From: Acidobacteriota bacterium
Lineage (GTDB): Bacteria; Acidobacteriota; Terriglobia; Bryobacterales; Bryobacteraceae
Assembly: GCA_014584705.1 (NCBI GenBank)
Contig: JACTMJ010000017.1
Coordinates: 1-64,000, forward strand
Reading direction: 5' to 3'
DNA: 64,000 bases
Both the position numbers and the translations under genes were made by a program. The notes under the pieces were generated by a model, which was not told the origin of the DNA, did not search any database, and was given only the letters and a program-made list of their open reading frames with translations. Positions 1-8,853 of this stretch are shown here, piece after piece. Position 1 is the first letter of the stretch. Each line of letters opens with the position of its first letter.

Positions 1-72
1 GTCTGCCTTGCTATGCTCAAGAACACTTCCTCTTAGGAGAGGAAGAACCAATAACCCTTAGCGGAGAACGAA

Positions 73-101
73 GACTTACACAAAAATCAGGACACTACCC
101 C
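73..101. mobile_element. possible terminal inverted repeat of an IS256-family element (edge fragment)
   Basis: Read on the minus strand, this stretch runs GGGGTAGTGTCCTGATTTTT followed by GTGTAAGTC. A GTCC core followed by TTTTGTGTAA resembles the terminal repeats I associate with IS256/mutator-type elements. The flanking bases 1-72 contain no recognisable coding sequence in any frame, only a perfect 8-bp hairpin with a TAGG loop at 26-45. If this is an IS end, the transposase lies outside the window to the left. This is pattern memory only; no second repeat or target duplication can be seen. Confidence 0.25.
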
Positions 102-117
102 AAGACGTGCAATTCCC

Positions 118-792
118 CTATTCAAACTGCTTGCGAAACTCGCCCAACTCGGCCCGCACGGCCGCAATCTCATCACGAAGTCGATCCACCTCTTCCCGCA
201 GCGCATCCAGCTCCGCGGCTCGATTCGCCCCGGAGCCGCGCCCCATTGCCGGCGTCGCACTTATCGTCGCGGCGCTCTCACCCGATAACAAATGGGCAAA
301 ACGCGGCTCCTTGGTGCCAGGCAATCGCTCCAACTCCGCCACTAACTTGCGCCCATTCAAGTCCCCAAGATCGTTGAGCGCCTCGGCCACCTCGTCGAGG
401 GAATCGAACGAATGCATCCGGTCCGAGCGGCCACGAATCTCCCCCACCGTCTGCGGACCCCGAAGCATCAGTACCGTGAGCACGGCTGTTTGGGCGGGAT
501 TAAGGCGAAGCATGAAGGGCATGTCGTGCTTGAATTTCGGTACACGGTGTTCCGCGCCGGAGACGCTCCGGACAAAGCCGCGCTCCTTGAGGGCCTGGAG
601 GCACTGCTCCACCGTCGAGGCATCGAACTCCACGACGGGATCGCGGCTGGTTTTCTGGTTGCACGCGGACAAGAGCGCATTGAGCGTTAGCGGGTAGTTG
701 TCGGGAGTGGTGAGCTCCTTTTCCACCAGGCAAGCAAGAACTCGAACTTCTTCTGGGGAGAGAACGGGGAGCGAACGATCATTCAATTCCAT
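118..792 (-). CDS. yceH: YceH family (DUF480) protein
   Basis: A 224-residue soluble protein. The first 100 residues carry the DUF480 signature (ACLVEKELTTPDNYPLTLNA, then NQKTSRDPV), which folds as tandem winged helices in this family; a second winged-helix segment follows. Residues about 190-224 are a charged heptad-rich tail, probably a coiled coil. The reading frame extends further upstream, but conserved homology begins at MELNDRS and the ATG at 792 is the sensible start. The molecular function of YceH is not established. It is monocistronic, separated by about 240 bases from the upstream receptor gene, whose terminator lies in that gap. Confidence 0.9.
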   Translation of the reverse strand: MELNDRSLPVLSPEEVRVLACLVEKELTTPDNYPLTLNALLSACNQKTSRDPVVEFDASTVEQCLQALKERGFVRSVSGAEHRVPKFKHDMPFMLRLNPAQTAVLTVLMLRGPQTVGEIRGRSDRMHSFDSLDEVAEALNDLGDLNGRKLVAELERLPGTKEPRFAHLLSGESAATISATPAMGRGSGANRAAELDALREEVDRLRDEIAAVRAELGEFRKQFE

Positions 793-936
793 GGCAACAA
801 GCGGGACTCGTCCGTGGCAGACACTGCCCTGATCCGACGGACGACGCAATTTCAGTTTGTCATGCTTTCTTCGATGGGCGTGGCTCGCCCCGCCGGTTGA
901 GCGGTTTGCGAGAGGGCAAGAATGCCATCGGCGAAC

Positions 937-975
937 AAAAAAATCAGGGGCCTCGCCGCGGAACGGCGAGGCCCC
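937..975 (-). terminator. rho-independent terminator of the Oar-like receptor gene
   Basis: A perfect 12-bp GC-rich stem (947-958 with 964-975, five-base loop) is followed on the minus strand by a seven-T tract (complement of 937-943). A second perfect 8-bp hairpin (991-998 with 1009-1016, ten-base loop) lies between it and the stop codon at 1032, so the receptor mRNA ends in two tandem hairpins. Confidence 0.85.
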
Positions 976-1031
976 CATTGATTGAGAACTCTGGGCGAAG
1001 GCAGCGCATCGCCCAGGCTGTTCTGTTTTGC

Positions 1032-4000
1032 CTACCAGCTAATGCGTCCGCGAAGCTGGATGACACGTGAACCATTGGCCTGGGTACTCAAGTCTTGCAG
1101 GCCGGTTGTTGCATTCGGGTTGGCGTCCACCGGGTGATTGAAGGCGTTGAAGAAATCGGCTCCCACCTGGAAGTTTGCCGATTCCGTCAGCTTGAACGAC
1201 TTCATCAAGGTGATATCCGCGTTCCAGGATCCCGGTCCCTTGAAGAAGTTGCGGGCATTCCAGTTCACGTTGTCGGAGATGGAAGTAAGACGCGTACTGC
1301 CATCCTTCATGAGCACAGGCACGCGGTTATCGAGGTTCGGACCCACTTGACGCATTACGCGCTGCGAACGGTCAACCGGAACGAGTGCCTGCAACTTCGC
1401 CGCGTCCACATTTGTCGCTCTTGTGACGTCGAAATCCCCCTTGAACCAGAGGCGCTGATTGCGTCCGCCAAAATTGAGCAACAAGCGTTGATCCTCGTTC
1501 AAGGTTGGATCGCCGAAGAGGTAGCGGCCCGAATCCACGCTCAGCCAGTTGCCGCTTCTCCAATCGCCGATGGCACTGAGTTGCCAGCCGCCGATGATCG
1601 CATCCACCAGGCCGTTGGCGTTGCCCGCGATGGCGCGCCCTTTGCCGAACGGCAGGTCGAGCAAGCCATTCCAGCGTACGCGATGCGCTGGAATGTATCC
1701 GCTGTTGTAGTAAACCAGGCGCAGCAGATCGTCGTAGCTCATCTTCGGATTGCCGAGCACCTGGATGGCTTCCGGCACCTGAGCGATTCCGGATCCGGTG
1801 GAGTTGATGTTCCCGTTACCGCTGCTGAATCCATCCGAGTCACTGGTGGTCAGCGAGCGGGTGAAGGTGTAAAAGAACTGGCTCACAAAGCCCTTCGAGT
1901 AACGCTTCTCGAATTCGGCCTGGAAGGAGTGCGTGTTTGAGTAGCCGGTACGGTTGGTCGCAAACAACGTCCAATCCTTGTTGACACGCATGAGGTCACG
2001 GTTGCTGGGAGGGTTCAGGCCCGTGCGAGTGACGTAGTTGAATTCGCTCTCCCGCTGGTTGAGGGAGTAGCGCTGTTCCAGATCGCGGCCCCGGTCGCCC
2101 ATATAGCTGATCCGGACGGAACTATCGGAGAGGAACTGGTGTTCAAAGGTGACGTGGATCTTCTGGTCGCGGCCATCTTTCCAGTTACGCCCGTCGAGCA
2201 CCATGCCCTGCTGCGCGGTGATAGGTAGCGGCACAAGGCCGTTCGTATCCACAATCGCCTTGCCGACATAATCGTCCACGGCTGGGACGTTCTTGACGGA
2301 GTAGGTGCCGTCTCCGCCCCGTTCGGACACGGGGTTCGAGTAGCGAAGGTTCAGCGGCGGCGTCATGCGCATGGATTGCAGGATCTGCGAGAGCGGCATC
2401 GTCCAGAAGTACTCGCCATAGCTCGCCCGAAGAACGCTGCGATTCGTGAGCTTGTACGCGAAGCCGATGCGCGGTCCAAAGTTGTTGTTGTCGGCACGCA
2501 CCAGGTTCTCCGGCCAGCCGACCGCGTCCGCCGTTGTCCAGGTGAGTCCGCGTGCGGCCCAGGACGCCAACTGGGAAGGCGGCGCGCCCGGCAGAGATTC
2601 CATCTTGACGTTCCCAGGCGTGATCACCTGGAAGAGCGATCCAATCGTATTGGGGTCAATCGCCAAGAAGCGGTTCTGCTTCTCCGTATACGGAGACCAG
2701 CGGTCGTAGCGTACACCCAAGTCAAGAGTGAGCCGGTTGGTGACCTTCCAGGTGTCCTGGAAGTAGAGTCCGGTTTCATGCTGGCGGAAATAGAAGTAGC
2801 CGCGGTTATTCTGATTGGAAAGGTACGAGGTCAGGCCGAGAGCCATCGTCGCCATGCCATCACCAGTAAAGGGAGCAATGTCGTCGCCCGCCGGTTCATA
2901 GAGGGCCGTCCAATCACCTCCAAAGTAATCAGAGCCCTGAGCCTGTTGCAGTTCGCGCACGTTGTTCTGTTCGTAACGAACCTTGGCGCCCATCTTGAAC
3001 GTGTGCTTGCCCGTGACAAAGGTCATATTGTCTTCAAGTACGTATCCGGTGAGATTCTGATCGTGGCGATTGTCATTGTCCCAGCAGAAGAAGTCGGTAC
3101 AGATCGTCGGCCAGCCAAGCGCGCCGAACGGATTGGGAAGACCGAGTTCATTGGCCCAAGCGCGGTTGTCCGCGAGCGTTCCCTGGCTGTGGGCATTGCG
3201 TTGTACGCCGGCTGTGAACTCATTCACCAGCGTCGGTGTGAAAATGTGCGTTTCCTGCACTGTCGCTGAATAGTTCCGGGTTTGCTGCCGGGCGCTTCCA
3301 TAAGCATCCTTCATCCCGAGCGGTGGCGCGCCAAAGCGGCCTCCCGACTGCGAATAGGCCCGGTCGGAAACGGTGTAGCGGCCCATCAACATGTCTTTGT
3401 CCGTGAAGCGATGATCACCCCTGGTCGTGAACTTATAGACATCGCTAACCCTGGGGTAGACCGCCTCGAAGTTCGGTGTAATAAACGGATTGACATTCGA
3501 CGTGGGCAAAGGTGTAATCGAGCGCATCGTCTGGTAGATGGGAGCGATGCGGCCGGTTGGAATCTGGTTGTTGGCAAATTGCTGGCGGATTCCGCTGGCG
3601 TTGGTGGAGAGCGGGTCGTAGACATTGGTCTTGCGGCCCTGAGCGTCGAGAAGGTTGTCGAAATTTCCTGCCCACATATCAGCCGTTGGCACTTCACTTC
3701 GGTAGAAGGATTGCTCTCTCTGGCGCAAACCTTCGTACGCGGCAAACCAGAATGTGCGGTTGCGGCCATCATAGAACTTGGGAATGAAGACGGGTCCGCC
3801 GGCGGAGGCACCGAATTCATTTCGAATCAATTTCGGGGCGTCGTTCCCGTCCTGGCGTGCGCGGGCGCGAAGGCCGGCCGAATTGTTCCGGTGGGTCATA
3901 AAGACGCTGCCGTGCAGTTCGTTAGTTCCGCTCTTGGTGACCAGCGAAACGGTGGCGGGACGAGAAAACTGGGCCTGCGAGCCCGAGGTCTCAATACGGA

Positions 4001-4634
4001 ATTCGTTCACGCTGTCGAGCGCGGGCTGCACACGGCCCATGCCGCCGCCAAAGCGGTCGACCAGCGAAACGCCATCAAGCGTCATTTCGGTCGATCCAAC
4101 TTTCATCCCGTTGACACGCGGGTTGCCGCCGCCCTCAACGCCGGGTGTAAGCGAGAACAGCGACGTGATATCGCGTCCGTTCAAGGGGAGTTGCCGGATG
4201 CGCTGGGCGTCCTTCACATCGCCCACTTCGGCGCTCTCCGTGGTGATGATAGGCGCAGCGCCCGTGACTTCGACCACAGTGTCGATGGAGCCGACTTCAA
4301 GCGTGGCATCCACCACGGCAGTTTGGCCCGTTTGCAGCACGAGAGTGCCCGACCATTGTTTGAAGCCGGCGCTCTCCACCGTCACTTTGTAGTTGGCGGC
4401 TCCGAGAGCGGAGACGGAGTAGATTCCTTCGGCCGATGTGACGGTCCGCCGGGTAACATTCGTCTCCACATTGGTAACGACTACATTGGCACCGGGAACG
4501 GCGGCCCGCGTGGAATCAAATACGGTTCCACGAATGGTGGCGGTTCCTTGTGAAAATAAAGTAAGCGAAAGCAGAAGTGTGGCGGCAATTAAGCTAAGCC
4601 ACGGAATGGTTCGCTGGTGCTGGAAAAAATGCAC
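1032..4634 (-). CDS. Oar-like TonB-dependent outer-membrane receptor with N-terminal carboxypeptidase-regulatory-like domain
   Basis: A 1200-residue outer-membrane protein. Order: signal peptide (about 1-28), a carboxypeptidase-regulatory-like beta-sandwich (about 30-115, starting ATIRGTVFDSTRAAVPGANV), a TonB plug (about 120-235, with LPLNGRDITSLFSLTPGV and TLDGVSLVDRFGG), then a long beta-barrel ending in RGRISW. This is the Oar-like family expanded in Acidobacteriota; the substrate is unknown, often assumed to be oligosaccharides or peptides. The GTG at 4634 is preferred over an upstream in-frame ATG at 4664: a GGAGG lies six bases before the GTG and the resulting signal peptide is normal. 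It has its own promoter and terminator and faces away from a ROK regulator, a plausible controller. Confidence 0.9.
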   Translation of the reverse strand: MHFFQHQRTIPWLSLIAATLLLSLTLFSQGTATIRGTVFDSTRAAVPGANVVVTNVETNVTRRTVTSAEGIYSVSALGAANYKVTVESAGFKQWSGTLVLQTGQTAVVDATLEVGSIDTVVEVTGAAPIITTESAEVGDVKDAQRIRQLPLNGRDITSLFSLTPGVEGGGNPRVNGMKVGSTEMTLDGVSLVDRFGGGMGRVQPALDSVNEFRIETSGSQAQFSRPATVSLVTKSGTNELHGSVFMTHRNNSAGLRARARQDGNDAPKLIRNEFGASAGGPVFIPKFYDGRNRTFWFAAYEGLRQREQSFYRSEVPTADMWAGNFDNLLDAQGRKTNVYDPLSTNASGIRQQFANNQIPTGRIAPIYQTMRSITPLPTSNVNPFITPNFEAVYPRVSDVYKFTTRGDHRFTDKDMLMGRYTVSDRAYSQSGGRFGAPPLGMKDAYGSARQQTRNYSATVQETHIFTPTLVNEFTAGVQRNAHSQGTLADNRAWANELGLPNPFGALGWPTICTDFFCWDNDNRHDQNLTGYVLEDNMTFVTGKHTFKMGAKVRYEQNNVRELQQAQGSDYFGGDWTALYEPAGDDIAPFTGDGMATMALGLTSYLSNQNNRGYFYFRQHETGLYFQDTWKVTNRLTLDLGVRYDRWSPYTEKQNRFLAIDPNTIGSLFQVITPGNVKMESLPGAPPSQLASWAARGLTWTTADAVGWPENLVRADNNNFGPRIGFAYKLTNRSVLRASYGEYFWTMPLSQILQSMRMTPPLNLRYSNPVSERGGDGTYSVKNVPAVDDYVGKAIVDTNGLVPLPITAQQGMVLDGRNWKDGRDQKIHVTFEHQFLSDSSVRISYMGDRGRDLEQRYSLNQRESEFNYVTRTGLNPPSNRDLMRVNKDWTLFATNRTGYSNTHSFQAEFEKRYSKGFVSQFFYTFTRSLTTSDSDGFSSGNGNINSTGSGIAQVPEAIQVLGNPKMSYDDLLRLVYYNSGYIPAHRVRWNGLLDLPFGKGRAIAGNANGLVDAIIGGWQLSAIGDWRSGNWLSVDSGRYLFGDPTLNEDQRLLLNFGGRNQRLWFKGDFDVTRATNVDAAKLQALVPVDRSQRVMRQVGPNLDNRVPVLMKDGSTRLTSISDNVNWNARNFFKGPGSWNADITLMKSFKLTESANFQVGADFFNAFNHPVDANPNATTGLQDLSTQANGSRVIQLRGRISW

Positions 4635-4732
4635 GTCTAACCTCCAAGATTGATCAGGCCCCATCCAAAACCCTCAACTTCCCACCGCCGACTCCTCGAG
4701 CGAGCCGTGGCAAAACAGGGCCGACTGGGGCA

Positions 4733-4761
4733 AGTATAGATAATCCCGGAGAGGCGGTCAA
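4733..4761 (-). promoter_or_regulatory. sigma-70-type promoter of the Oar-like receptor gene
   Basis: On the minus strand TTGACC (4756-4761) and TATACT (4733-4738) are separated by exactly 17 bases. This would give a leader of roughly 90 bases before the GTG start at 4634. Confidence 0.7.
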
Positions 4762-4767
4762 GCACTT

Positions 4768-4784
4768 TCTTGTTGCTCACAAGA
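4768..4784. promoter_or_regulatory. inverted repeat next to the receptor promoter, candidate ROK operator
   Basis: TCTTGT and ACAAGA flank a five-base spacer, seven bases upstream of the -35 element of the receptor promoter and about 110 bases upstream of the ROK gene. The position fits an operator in the divergent intergenic region. The binding protein is inferred from adjacency only. Confidence 0.35.
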
Positions 4785-4892
4785 GAGAAATTCTGCAAAC
4801 TATACGGGAATGGAGTGCGGAATGGCAGCGAAGCGGACCAGTCCGGCATGGGCAGAGCCGCAGTTACCTATTCGTGACAAGATAGTAGCTTC

Positions 4893-6176
4893 ATGAAACA
4901 GCGTCGAACGGAAATTCGGGGAGCGCAGCGCGTTACGCAGATTCGGGGCGCGAATCGCGCGCTTGTTCTGCAGGTTCTCCGCAGATACCACCGGCTTTCC
5001 CGCGCGGAGCTCGCGCGCCGCACGGGTCTGTCCGAAGGGGCTGTTTCCCGGATCGCGGCGGAGCTTCTCGAAGACAAATTGATTCACGAGCAGGGTTCGG
5101 AGAATTCCACCGGCGGAAGACCGGGCACGCGTCTCGAACTGAATCCTCATTACCATCGCTCGATCGGTGTGGACATTCGCCAGTTTGAAACTCTGGTCTC
5201 TCTGGGGACCCTGCAAGGCCAGGTGATCGAAACACAACGGTTCCGTACGCCGCGAAGCGTGGCAAAAACGCTGGAACTGGCGGCGGAGCATGTGAACCGG
5301 CTGAAAGCGAAGGAATGCGATCAGTGGATTCACGGGGTCGGCGTGAGCGTCCGCGGCATCGTGGATCATGAACTGGGCGTTGTGGAAGTGGGCAGCAGCG
5401 CCGCTTGGAACGGGATGGCCGTCAAGGCGCCGCTCCAGGCGGGAACGGGGCTCCCCGTTCATGTAGAGAACAACGTGCGCGCGGCGGCGCTGGCCCAATA
5501 CAATTCCGGGAGCGCGGAGATCAACGGCAGCCGCTGCATGCTTTTCATCCGCGTGGACGAAGGAATCGGCATGGGTATCGTGATGGATGGAAAGATCTAT
5601 CGCGGCACCCACCGCTCCGCCGGCGAGATTGGGCAAATGGTCATCGCCGACTCTCCGGGCGGAGGCGCGCAGGACCGCCCCGGCTGCCTCGAGTCCCTGG
5701 CCGCGCATCCCGCCATCTTCTCCCGGTACAACGACCTCGCCAATGAGTCGAGGGGGGCCAGCGGCGAGACAGAAAGCCGGATTCGGAAGATTTGCCATCT
5801 CGCGCGGGAAGGAGACCCCGCGGCCGTTCAAGCTTTGCGCGAGTGCATGCGGTATCTGGGCATTGGCATCGCGAACGTCATTTGGGCACTCAATGCGGAC
5901 GTGGTGATCATCGACGGCGCCATCACTGACGCCTGGCCGTTGGTGCTCGAGGCGATCCGGGAGCAGTTCCCGAGCGGAGACGAGTTCCGGAATTTTCACA
6001 ATCTCATCCTGCGCCCGTGTTCCCTGGGCCAGGGGACCGGGTTTACCGGGGCGCTCGCCCTTCCGTTCGTGGATCTCTTCGAAATGGGAGACGTGGCCGG
6101 ATTACCGAAAGCCGCGGTCCCGGAACCTGCCGAGGTCTTCGGAGAGGACACGGGATCCTTGGCGGGAATATCCTGA
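4893..6176 (+). CDS. ROK family transcriptional regulator, zinc site degenerate
   Basis: A 427-residue protein of the NagC/XylR/Mlc type. Residues about 18-72 form a winged helix (RAELARRTGLSEGAVSRIAA), followed by a sugar-kinase-fold ROK domain from IGVDIRQFET onward. Two features suggest a pure sensor rather than a kinase. The usual ENDAN-like motif reads VENNVRAAAL, lacking the catalytic Asp. The zinc motif, normally GEIGH...CxCGxxGCLE, reads GEIGQM...GCLES with only the last Cys kept, so His and two Cys ligands are missing. It is divergent from the Oar-like receptor and probably controls it in response to a sugar. Start ATG at 4893. Confidence 0.88.
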   Translation: MKQRRTEIRGAQRVTQIRGANRALVLQVLRRYHRLSRAELARRTGLSEGAVSRIAAELLEDKLIHEQGSENSTGGRPGTRLELNPHYHRSIGVDIRQFETLVSLGTLQGQVIETQRFRTPRSVAKTLELAAEHVNRLKAKECDQWIHGVGVSVRGIVDHELGVVEVGSSAAWNGMAVKAPLQAGTGLPVHVENNVRAAALAQYNSGSAEINGSRCMLFIRVDEGIGMGIVMDGKIYRGTHRSAGEIGQMVIADSPGGGAQDRPGCLESLAAHPAIFSRYNDLANESRGASGETESRIRKICHLAREGDPAAVQALRECMRYLGIGIANVIWALNADVVIIDGAITDAWPLVLEAIREQFPSGDEFRNFHNLILRPCSLGQGTGFTGALALPFVDLFEMGDVAGLPKAAVPEPAEVFGEDTGSLAGIS

Positions 6177-6257
6177 ACGTGGGATCACGGCGAGCGGTGA
6201 GAATTTGGCGGCGGCGAAATTCCCGCTTCCCATCGCACCGGGAGTTCCCCTCGAACC

Positions 6258-6965
6258 GTGGCGCGAATCCACGCAAACTCCATCGTGAACGACGCTTCCA
6301 TCCGGGAACTTCATCGCCAACGCACGGCAAGCTCTTGGCGCGGCCGCTTGCGACGCTGGCTCACACCGCCGCTTCCCTATGTACTGAACCGGGAAGAGCT
6401 CTTGATCGACGCTCCTCTGGGGCAGTGGAACCTGTATATCGGCGGTGCCGGGGCACAGCCCGAAGGCTATCTCAACCTGGATCTCTTCCCGCTTCCAGGG
6501 GTAGATCTGGTGGCCGACGCCGAGAGCCTCCCGTTCACGGACAATCTGTTTCAACGGATTGAGTGCGATGCCGTCCTGGAGCATGTTGAGCGGCCGGAGG
6601 CCATCCTCAAGGAGATGGCGCGAACCCTGAAGCCAGGCGGCTTCCTGCACGTGGTCGTCCCCTTCGCGCATCCCTTTCATGAGTACCCTCGGGATTACCG
6701 TCGCTTCAGCATCGACGCGCTGCTGCTGATGAACCCTGGCCTCCAACCCGTGAAGAGCGGATGGCGCACAGGGCCCACAGCTACGCTGCTCGTCTTTCTG
6801 CTCGAGTACGCCAAGCTTTGGGCGCCGAAGGCACTGCGGCCCGTGGTGCATGGCATCCTTGGCTGGCTGCTCTTCCCGCTGCGATATCTTGACCTGCTGC
6901 TCTTCCGCAACCCGCGCGCGCGCCAGATCGGGAACCATTGCTATATCTGGTTTCGAAAGCCTTAG
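6258..6965 (+). CDS. class I SAM-dependent methyltransferase (Methyltransf_11 type)
   Basis: A 235-residue protein. It has the Rossmann-type SAM-binding elements YIGGAGAQPEGYLNLDL, the acidic strand VDLVADAESLPF, CDAVLEHVERPEAILKEM and LKPGGFLHVVVPF, the order seen in small-molecule and sugar methyltransferases. The C-terminal third (about 165-225) has hydrophobic stretches (ILGWLLFPLRYLDLLLF) that could associate with the membrane. The start is a GTG at 6258. It sits between the ROK regulator and the carbonic-anhydrase-like gene with no overlap. The substrate cannot be inferred. Confidence 0.8.
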   Translation: MARIHANSIVNDASIRELHRQRTASSWRGRLRRWLTPPLPYVLNREELLIDAPLGQWNLYIGGAGAQPEGYLNLDLFPLPGVDLVADAESLPFTDNLFQRIECDAVLEHVERPEAILKEMARTLKPGGFLHVVVPFAHPFHEYPRDYRRFSIDALLLMNPGLQPVKSGWRTGPTATLLVFLLEYAKLWAPKALRPVVHGILGWLLFPLRYLDLLLFRNPRARQIGNHCYIWFRKP

Positions 6966-7064
6966 CCGCATTCGCGGCGGGCCAGCCTGCTCTTCAACAT
7001 GCAAGGCGAACCTCTCAAAGCACCCTCCGGGGGCTCTGCTAAAATGGAGAGTTTAGGCCTTTCT

Positions 7065-7580
7065 ATGATTCGCAGCTACAAGGGAATTACTCCTACCGTT
7101 CCCTCATCCTGCTATATCGATCCAAGCGCCCAGGTGATTGGCGATGTGGTGTTCGGAGAGGACTCGAGCGTTTGGTGCAATGTCACCATCCGGGGCGATG
7201 TTAATATCATCCGGATCGGCGACGCGACCAATATCCAGGACAATTCCTGCCTCCACGTGGAGCACGACATCTGCCCGCTGATGATCGGCAACCGTGTTAC
7301 CGTCGGCCACTCCGTGAACCTTCACGGCTGCACCATTGAAGACGACGCGGTAATCGGTATTGGCGCCATCGTGCTGAACGACGCCGTGGTGGGCAAGGGT
7401 AGCGTCGTGGCCGCGGGCGCGCTGGTGCCCGAACGGATGAAGGTGCCGCCCAACTCGATGGTGATGGGCGTACCCGCCAGGGTAATTCGTGAATTGCGCG
7501 ACGACGAGAAAGTGCGATTCAGCGAGAACGCCTCCAACTACGTGAAATACAAGAAGGCCTTCAAGGACGAAGTATTTTGA
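7065..7580 (+). CDS. gamma-carbonic-anhydrase-like left-handed beta-helix protein (YrdA/PaaY type)
   Basis: A 171-residue hexapeptide-repeat protein. Regular [LIV]G-x4 repeats run from about residue 15 to 130, and the putative metal-ligand histidines are visible in NSCLHVEH and TVGHSVNLHGC, as in gamma-class carbonic anhydrases. Members of this family often lack measured anhydrase activity, so the role is uncertain. The ATG at 7065 (MIRSYKG) matches the family N-terminus; an in-frame ATG at 7044 would add seven residues. The stop codon overlaps the TTG start of hisS (TTGA), indicating translational coupling. Confidence 0.85.
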   Translation: MIRSYKGITPTVPSSCYIDPSAQVIGDVVFGEDSSVWCNVTIRGDVNIIRIGDATNIQDNSCLHVEHDICPLMIGNRVTVGHSVNLHGCTIEDDAVIGIGAIVLNDAVVGKGSVVAAGALVPERMKVPPNSMVMGVPARVIRELRDDEKVRFSENASNYVKYKKAFKDEVF

Positions 7581-8827
7581 TTCGCGCCGTGAAAGGGACG
7601 CGGGACTTGCTCCCGCCCGATACCTCCGTGTGGAATCACGTCGAGCGTACGGCGCGCGATGTGTTCCGCCGCTTTCGATACGCGGAGATCCGTACTCCGG
7701 TCTTCGAGCAAACCGAACTCTTTGCCCGCGGCGTGGGCGAGGAGACCGACATCGTCACGAAAGAGATGTACACGTGGGAAGACCGCGACGGCGCTTCCCT
7801 CACGCTGCGCCCGGAGAACACCGCATCGGTGATCCGCGCGTACATTGAGCACCGGTTGGATCAGCGGCCGGGCCTCCAGAAGCTCTACTACATGGGGCCC
7901 ATGTTCCGGCGCGAGCGCCCGCAGAAAGGCCGTTTCCGGCAGTTTTACCAGATCGGCGCCGAGGTGATTGGCTCCGAATCGCCGCTTGTTGACGGTGAGG
8001 TGATTGAGATGGTGGTGACCTACCTCCGCGAAGTGGGTCTCCGCGATTTCAAACTGCTCATCAATTCGGTGGGAGACCCGGAGAGCCGCGCGCGCTACGT
8101 GGCGAAGTTGCGGGAAGAGTTGCGCGGGGTGAAACACGAACTCAGCGAAGACAACCAGCGCCGGGCCGATACGAATCCCCTCCGGGTGCTGGATTCGAAG
8201 GATCCGCGCGATGAGCCGATTATCGCCTCACTGCCTTCGATTCACGAGTTTTTGAATGACGAAACGAAAGCGCACTTCGGCGCCGTGCTCGGTTATCTCA
8301 CCGCGGCCGGGATCGATTTTGAAGTGCGTCCGCGACTGGTGCGCGGGCTTGATTACTATACGCGCACGACGTTCGAGATCGTCCACGGCGCTCTGGGCGC
8401 GCAGAATTCCGTGCTTGGCGGTGGTCGCTATGACGGTCTGGCTGAGTCGCTCGGGTCTAAGGTGCGCTCGCCCGGAATCGGCTATTCGATTGGCGCGGAT
8501 CGCCTCGTGATGAGCCTTCAGGAAACCCAGGCAGCCGCACTTCCGCGGGAGAGCGTTCACTTCGCGTTGCTGGCTCTTGGCGAAGCCGCGATGGACCGGA
8601 ACCTCGCGCTTGCCCGCGCCCTGCGTTCGAAGGGCGCCACGGTGGAAGTTTTCTTTGAAGGCAAACTGAAGCGAGCGATGGATCTGGCGAATCGCCTGGC
8701 CGTGGAACGCGTCGTCATCCTGGGCGACGACGAACTCGCTCGCGGCGTCTACGTCGTGAAAGACATGCGAAGCGGCGAACAAAGCGATCTTAGCGAGGCA
8801 GCGATCCTCGACCTCGTTAGCCAGTGA
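7577..8827 (+). CDS. hisS: histidyl-tRNA synthetase
   Basis: A 416-residue class II synthetase that charges tRNA-His. Motif 2 is clear (MGPMFRRERPQKGRFRQFYQ), as are the histidine-specific segments LVRGLDYYTRTTFEIV and QNSVLGGGRYDGL, and the C-terminal anticodon-binding domain is present (about 325-416). Length matches bacterial HisRS. The start is TTG at 7577, overlapping the stop of the preceding gene by four bases; no better start is available because homology begins at once (IRAVKGTRDLLP). It forms an operon with aspS, 26 bases downstream, an arrangement common in bacteria. Confidence 0.97.
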   Translation: MIRAVKGTRDLLPPDTSVWNHVERTARDVFRRFRYAEIRTPVFEQTELFARGVGEETDIVTKEMYTWEDRDGASLTLRPENTASVIRAYIEHRLDQRPGLQKLYYMGPMFRRERPQKGRFRQFYQIGAEVIGSESPLVDGEVIEMVVTYLREVGLRDFKLLINSVGDPESRARYVAKLREELRGVKHELSEDNQRRADTNPLRVLDSKDPRDEPIIASLPSIHEFLNDETKAHFGAVLGYLTAAGIDFEVRPRLVRGLDYYTRTTFEIVHGALGAQNSVLGGGRYDGLAESLGSKVRSPGIGYSIGADRLVMSLQETQAAALPRESVHFALLALGEAAMDRNLALARALRSKGATVEVFFEGKLKRAMDLANRLAVERVVILGDDELARGVYVVKDMRSGEQSDLSEAAILDLVSQ

Positions 8828-8853
8828 AGTACCCCAAGCAGACAGGAAGCACT

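Noticed and set aside
3282..4553. 423-codon plus-strand frame opposite the first Oar-like receptor
   Set aside because: Antisense shadow; the minus strand carries clear plug and regulatory-domain motifs plus promoter and terminator.
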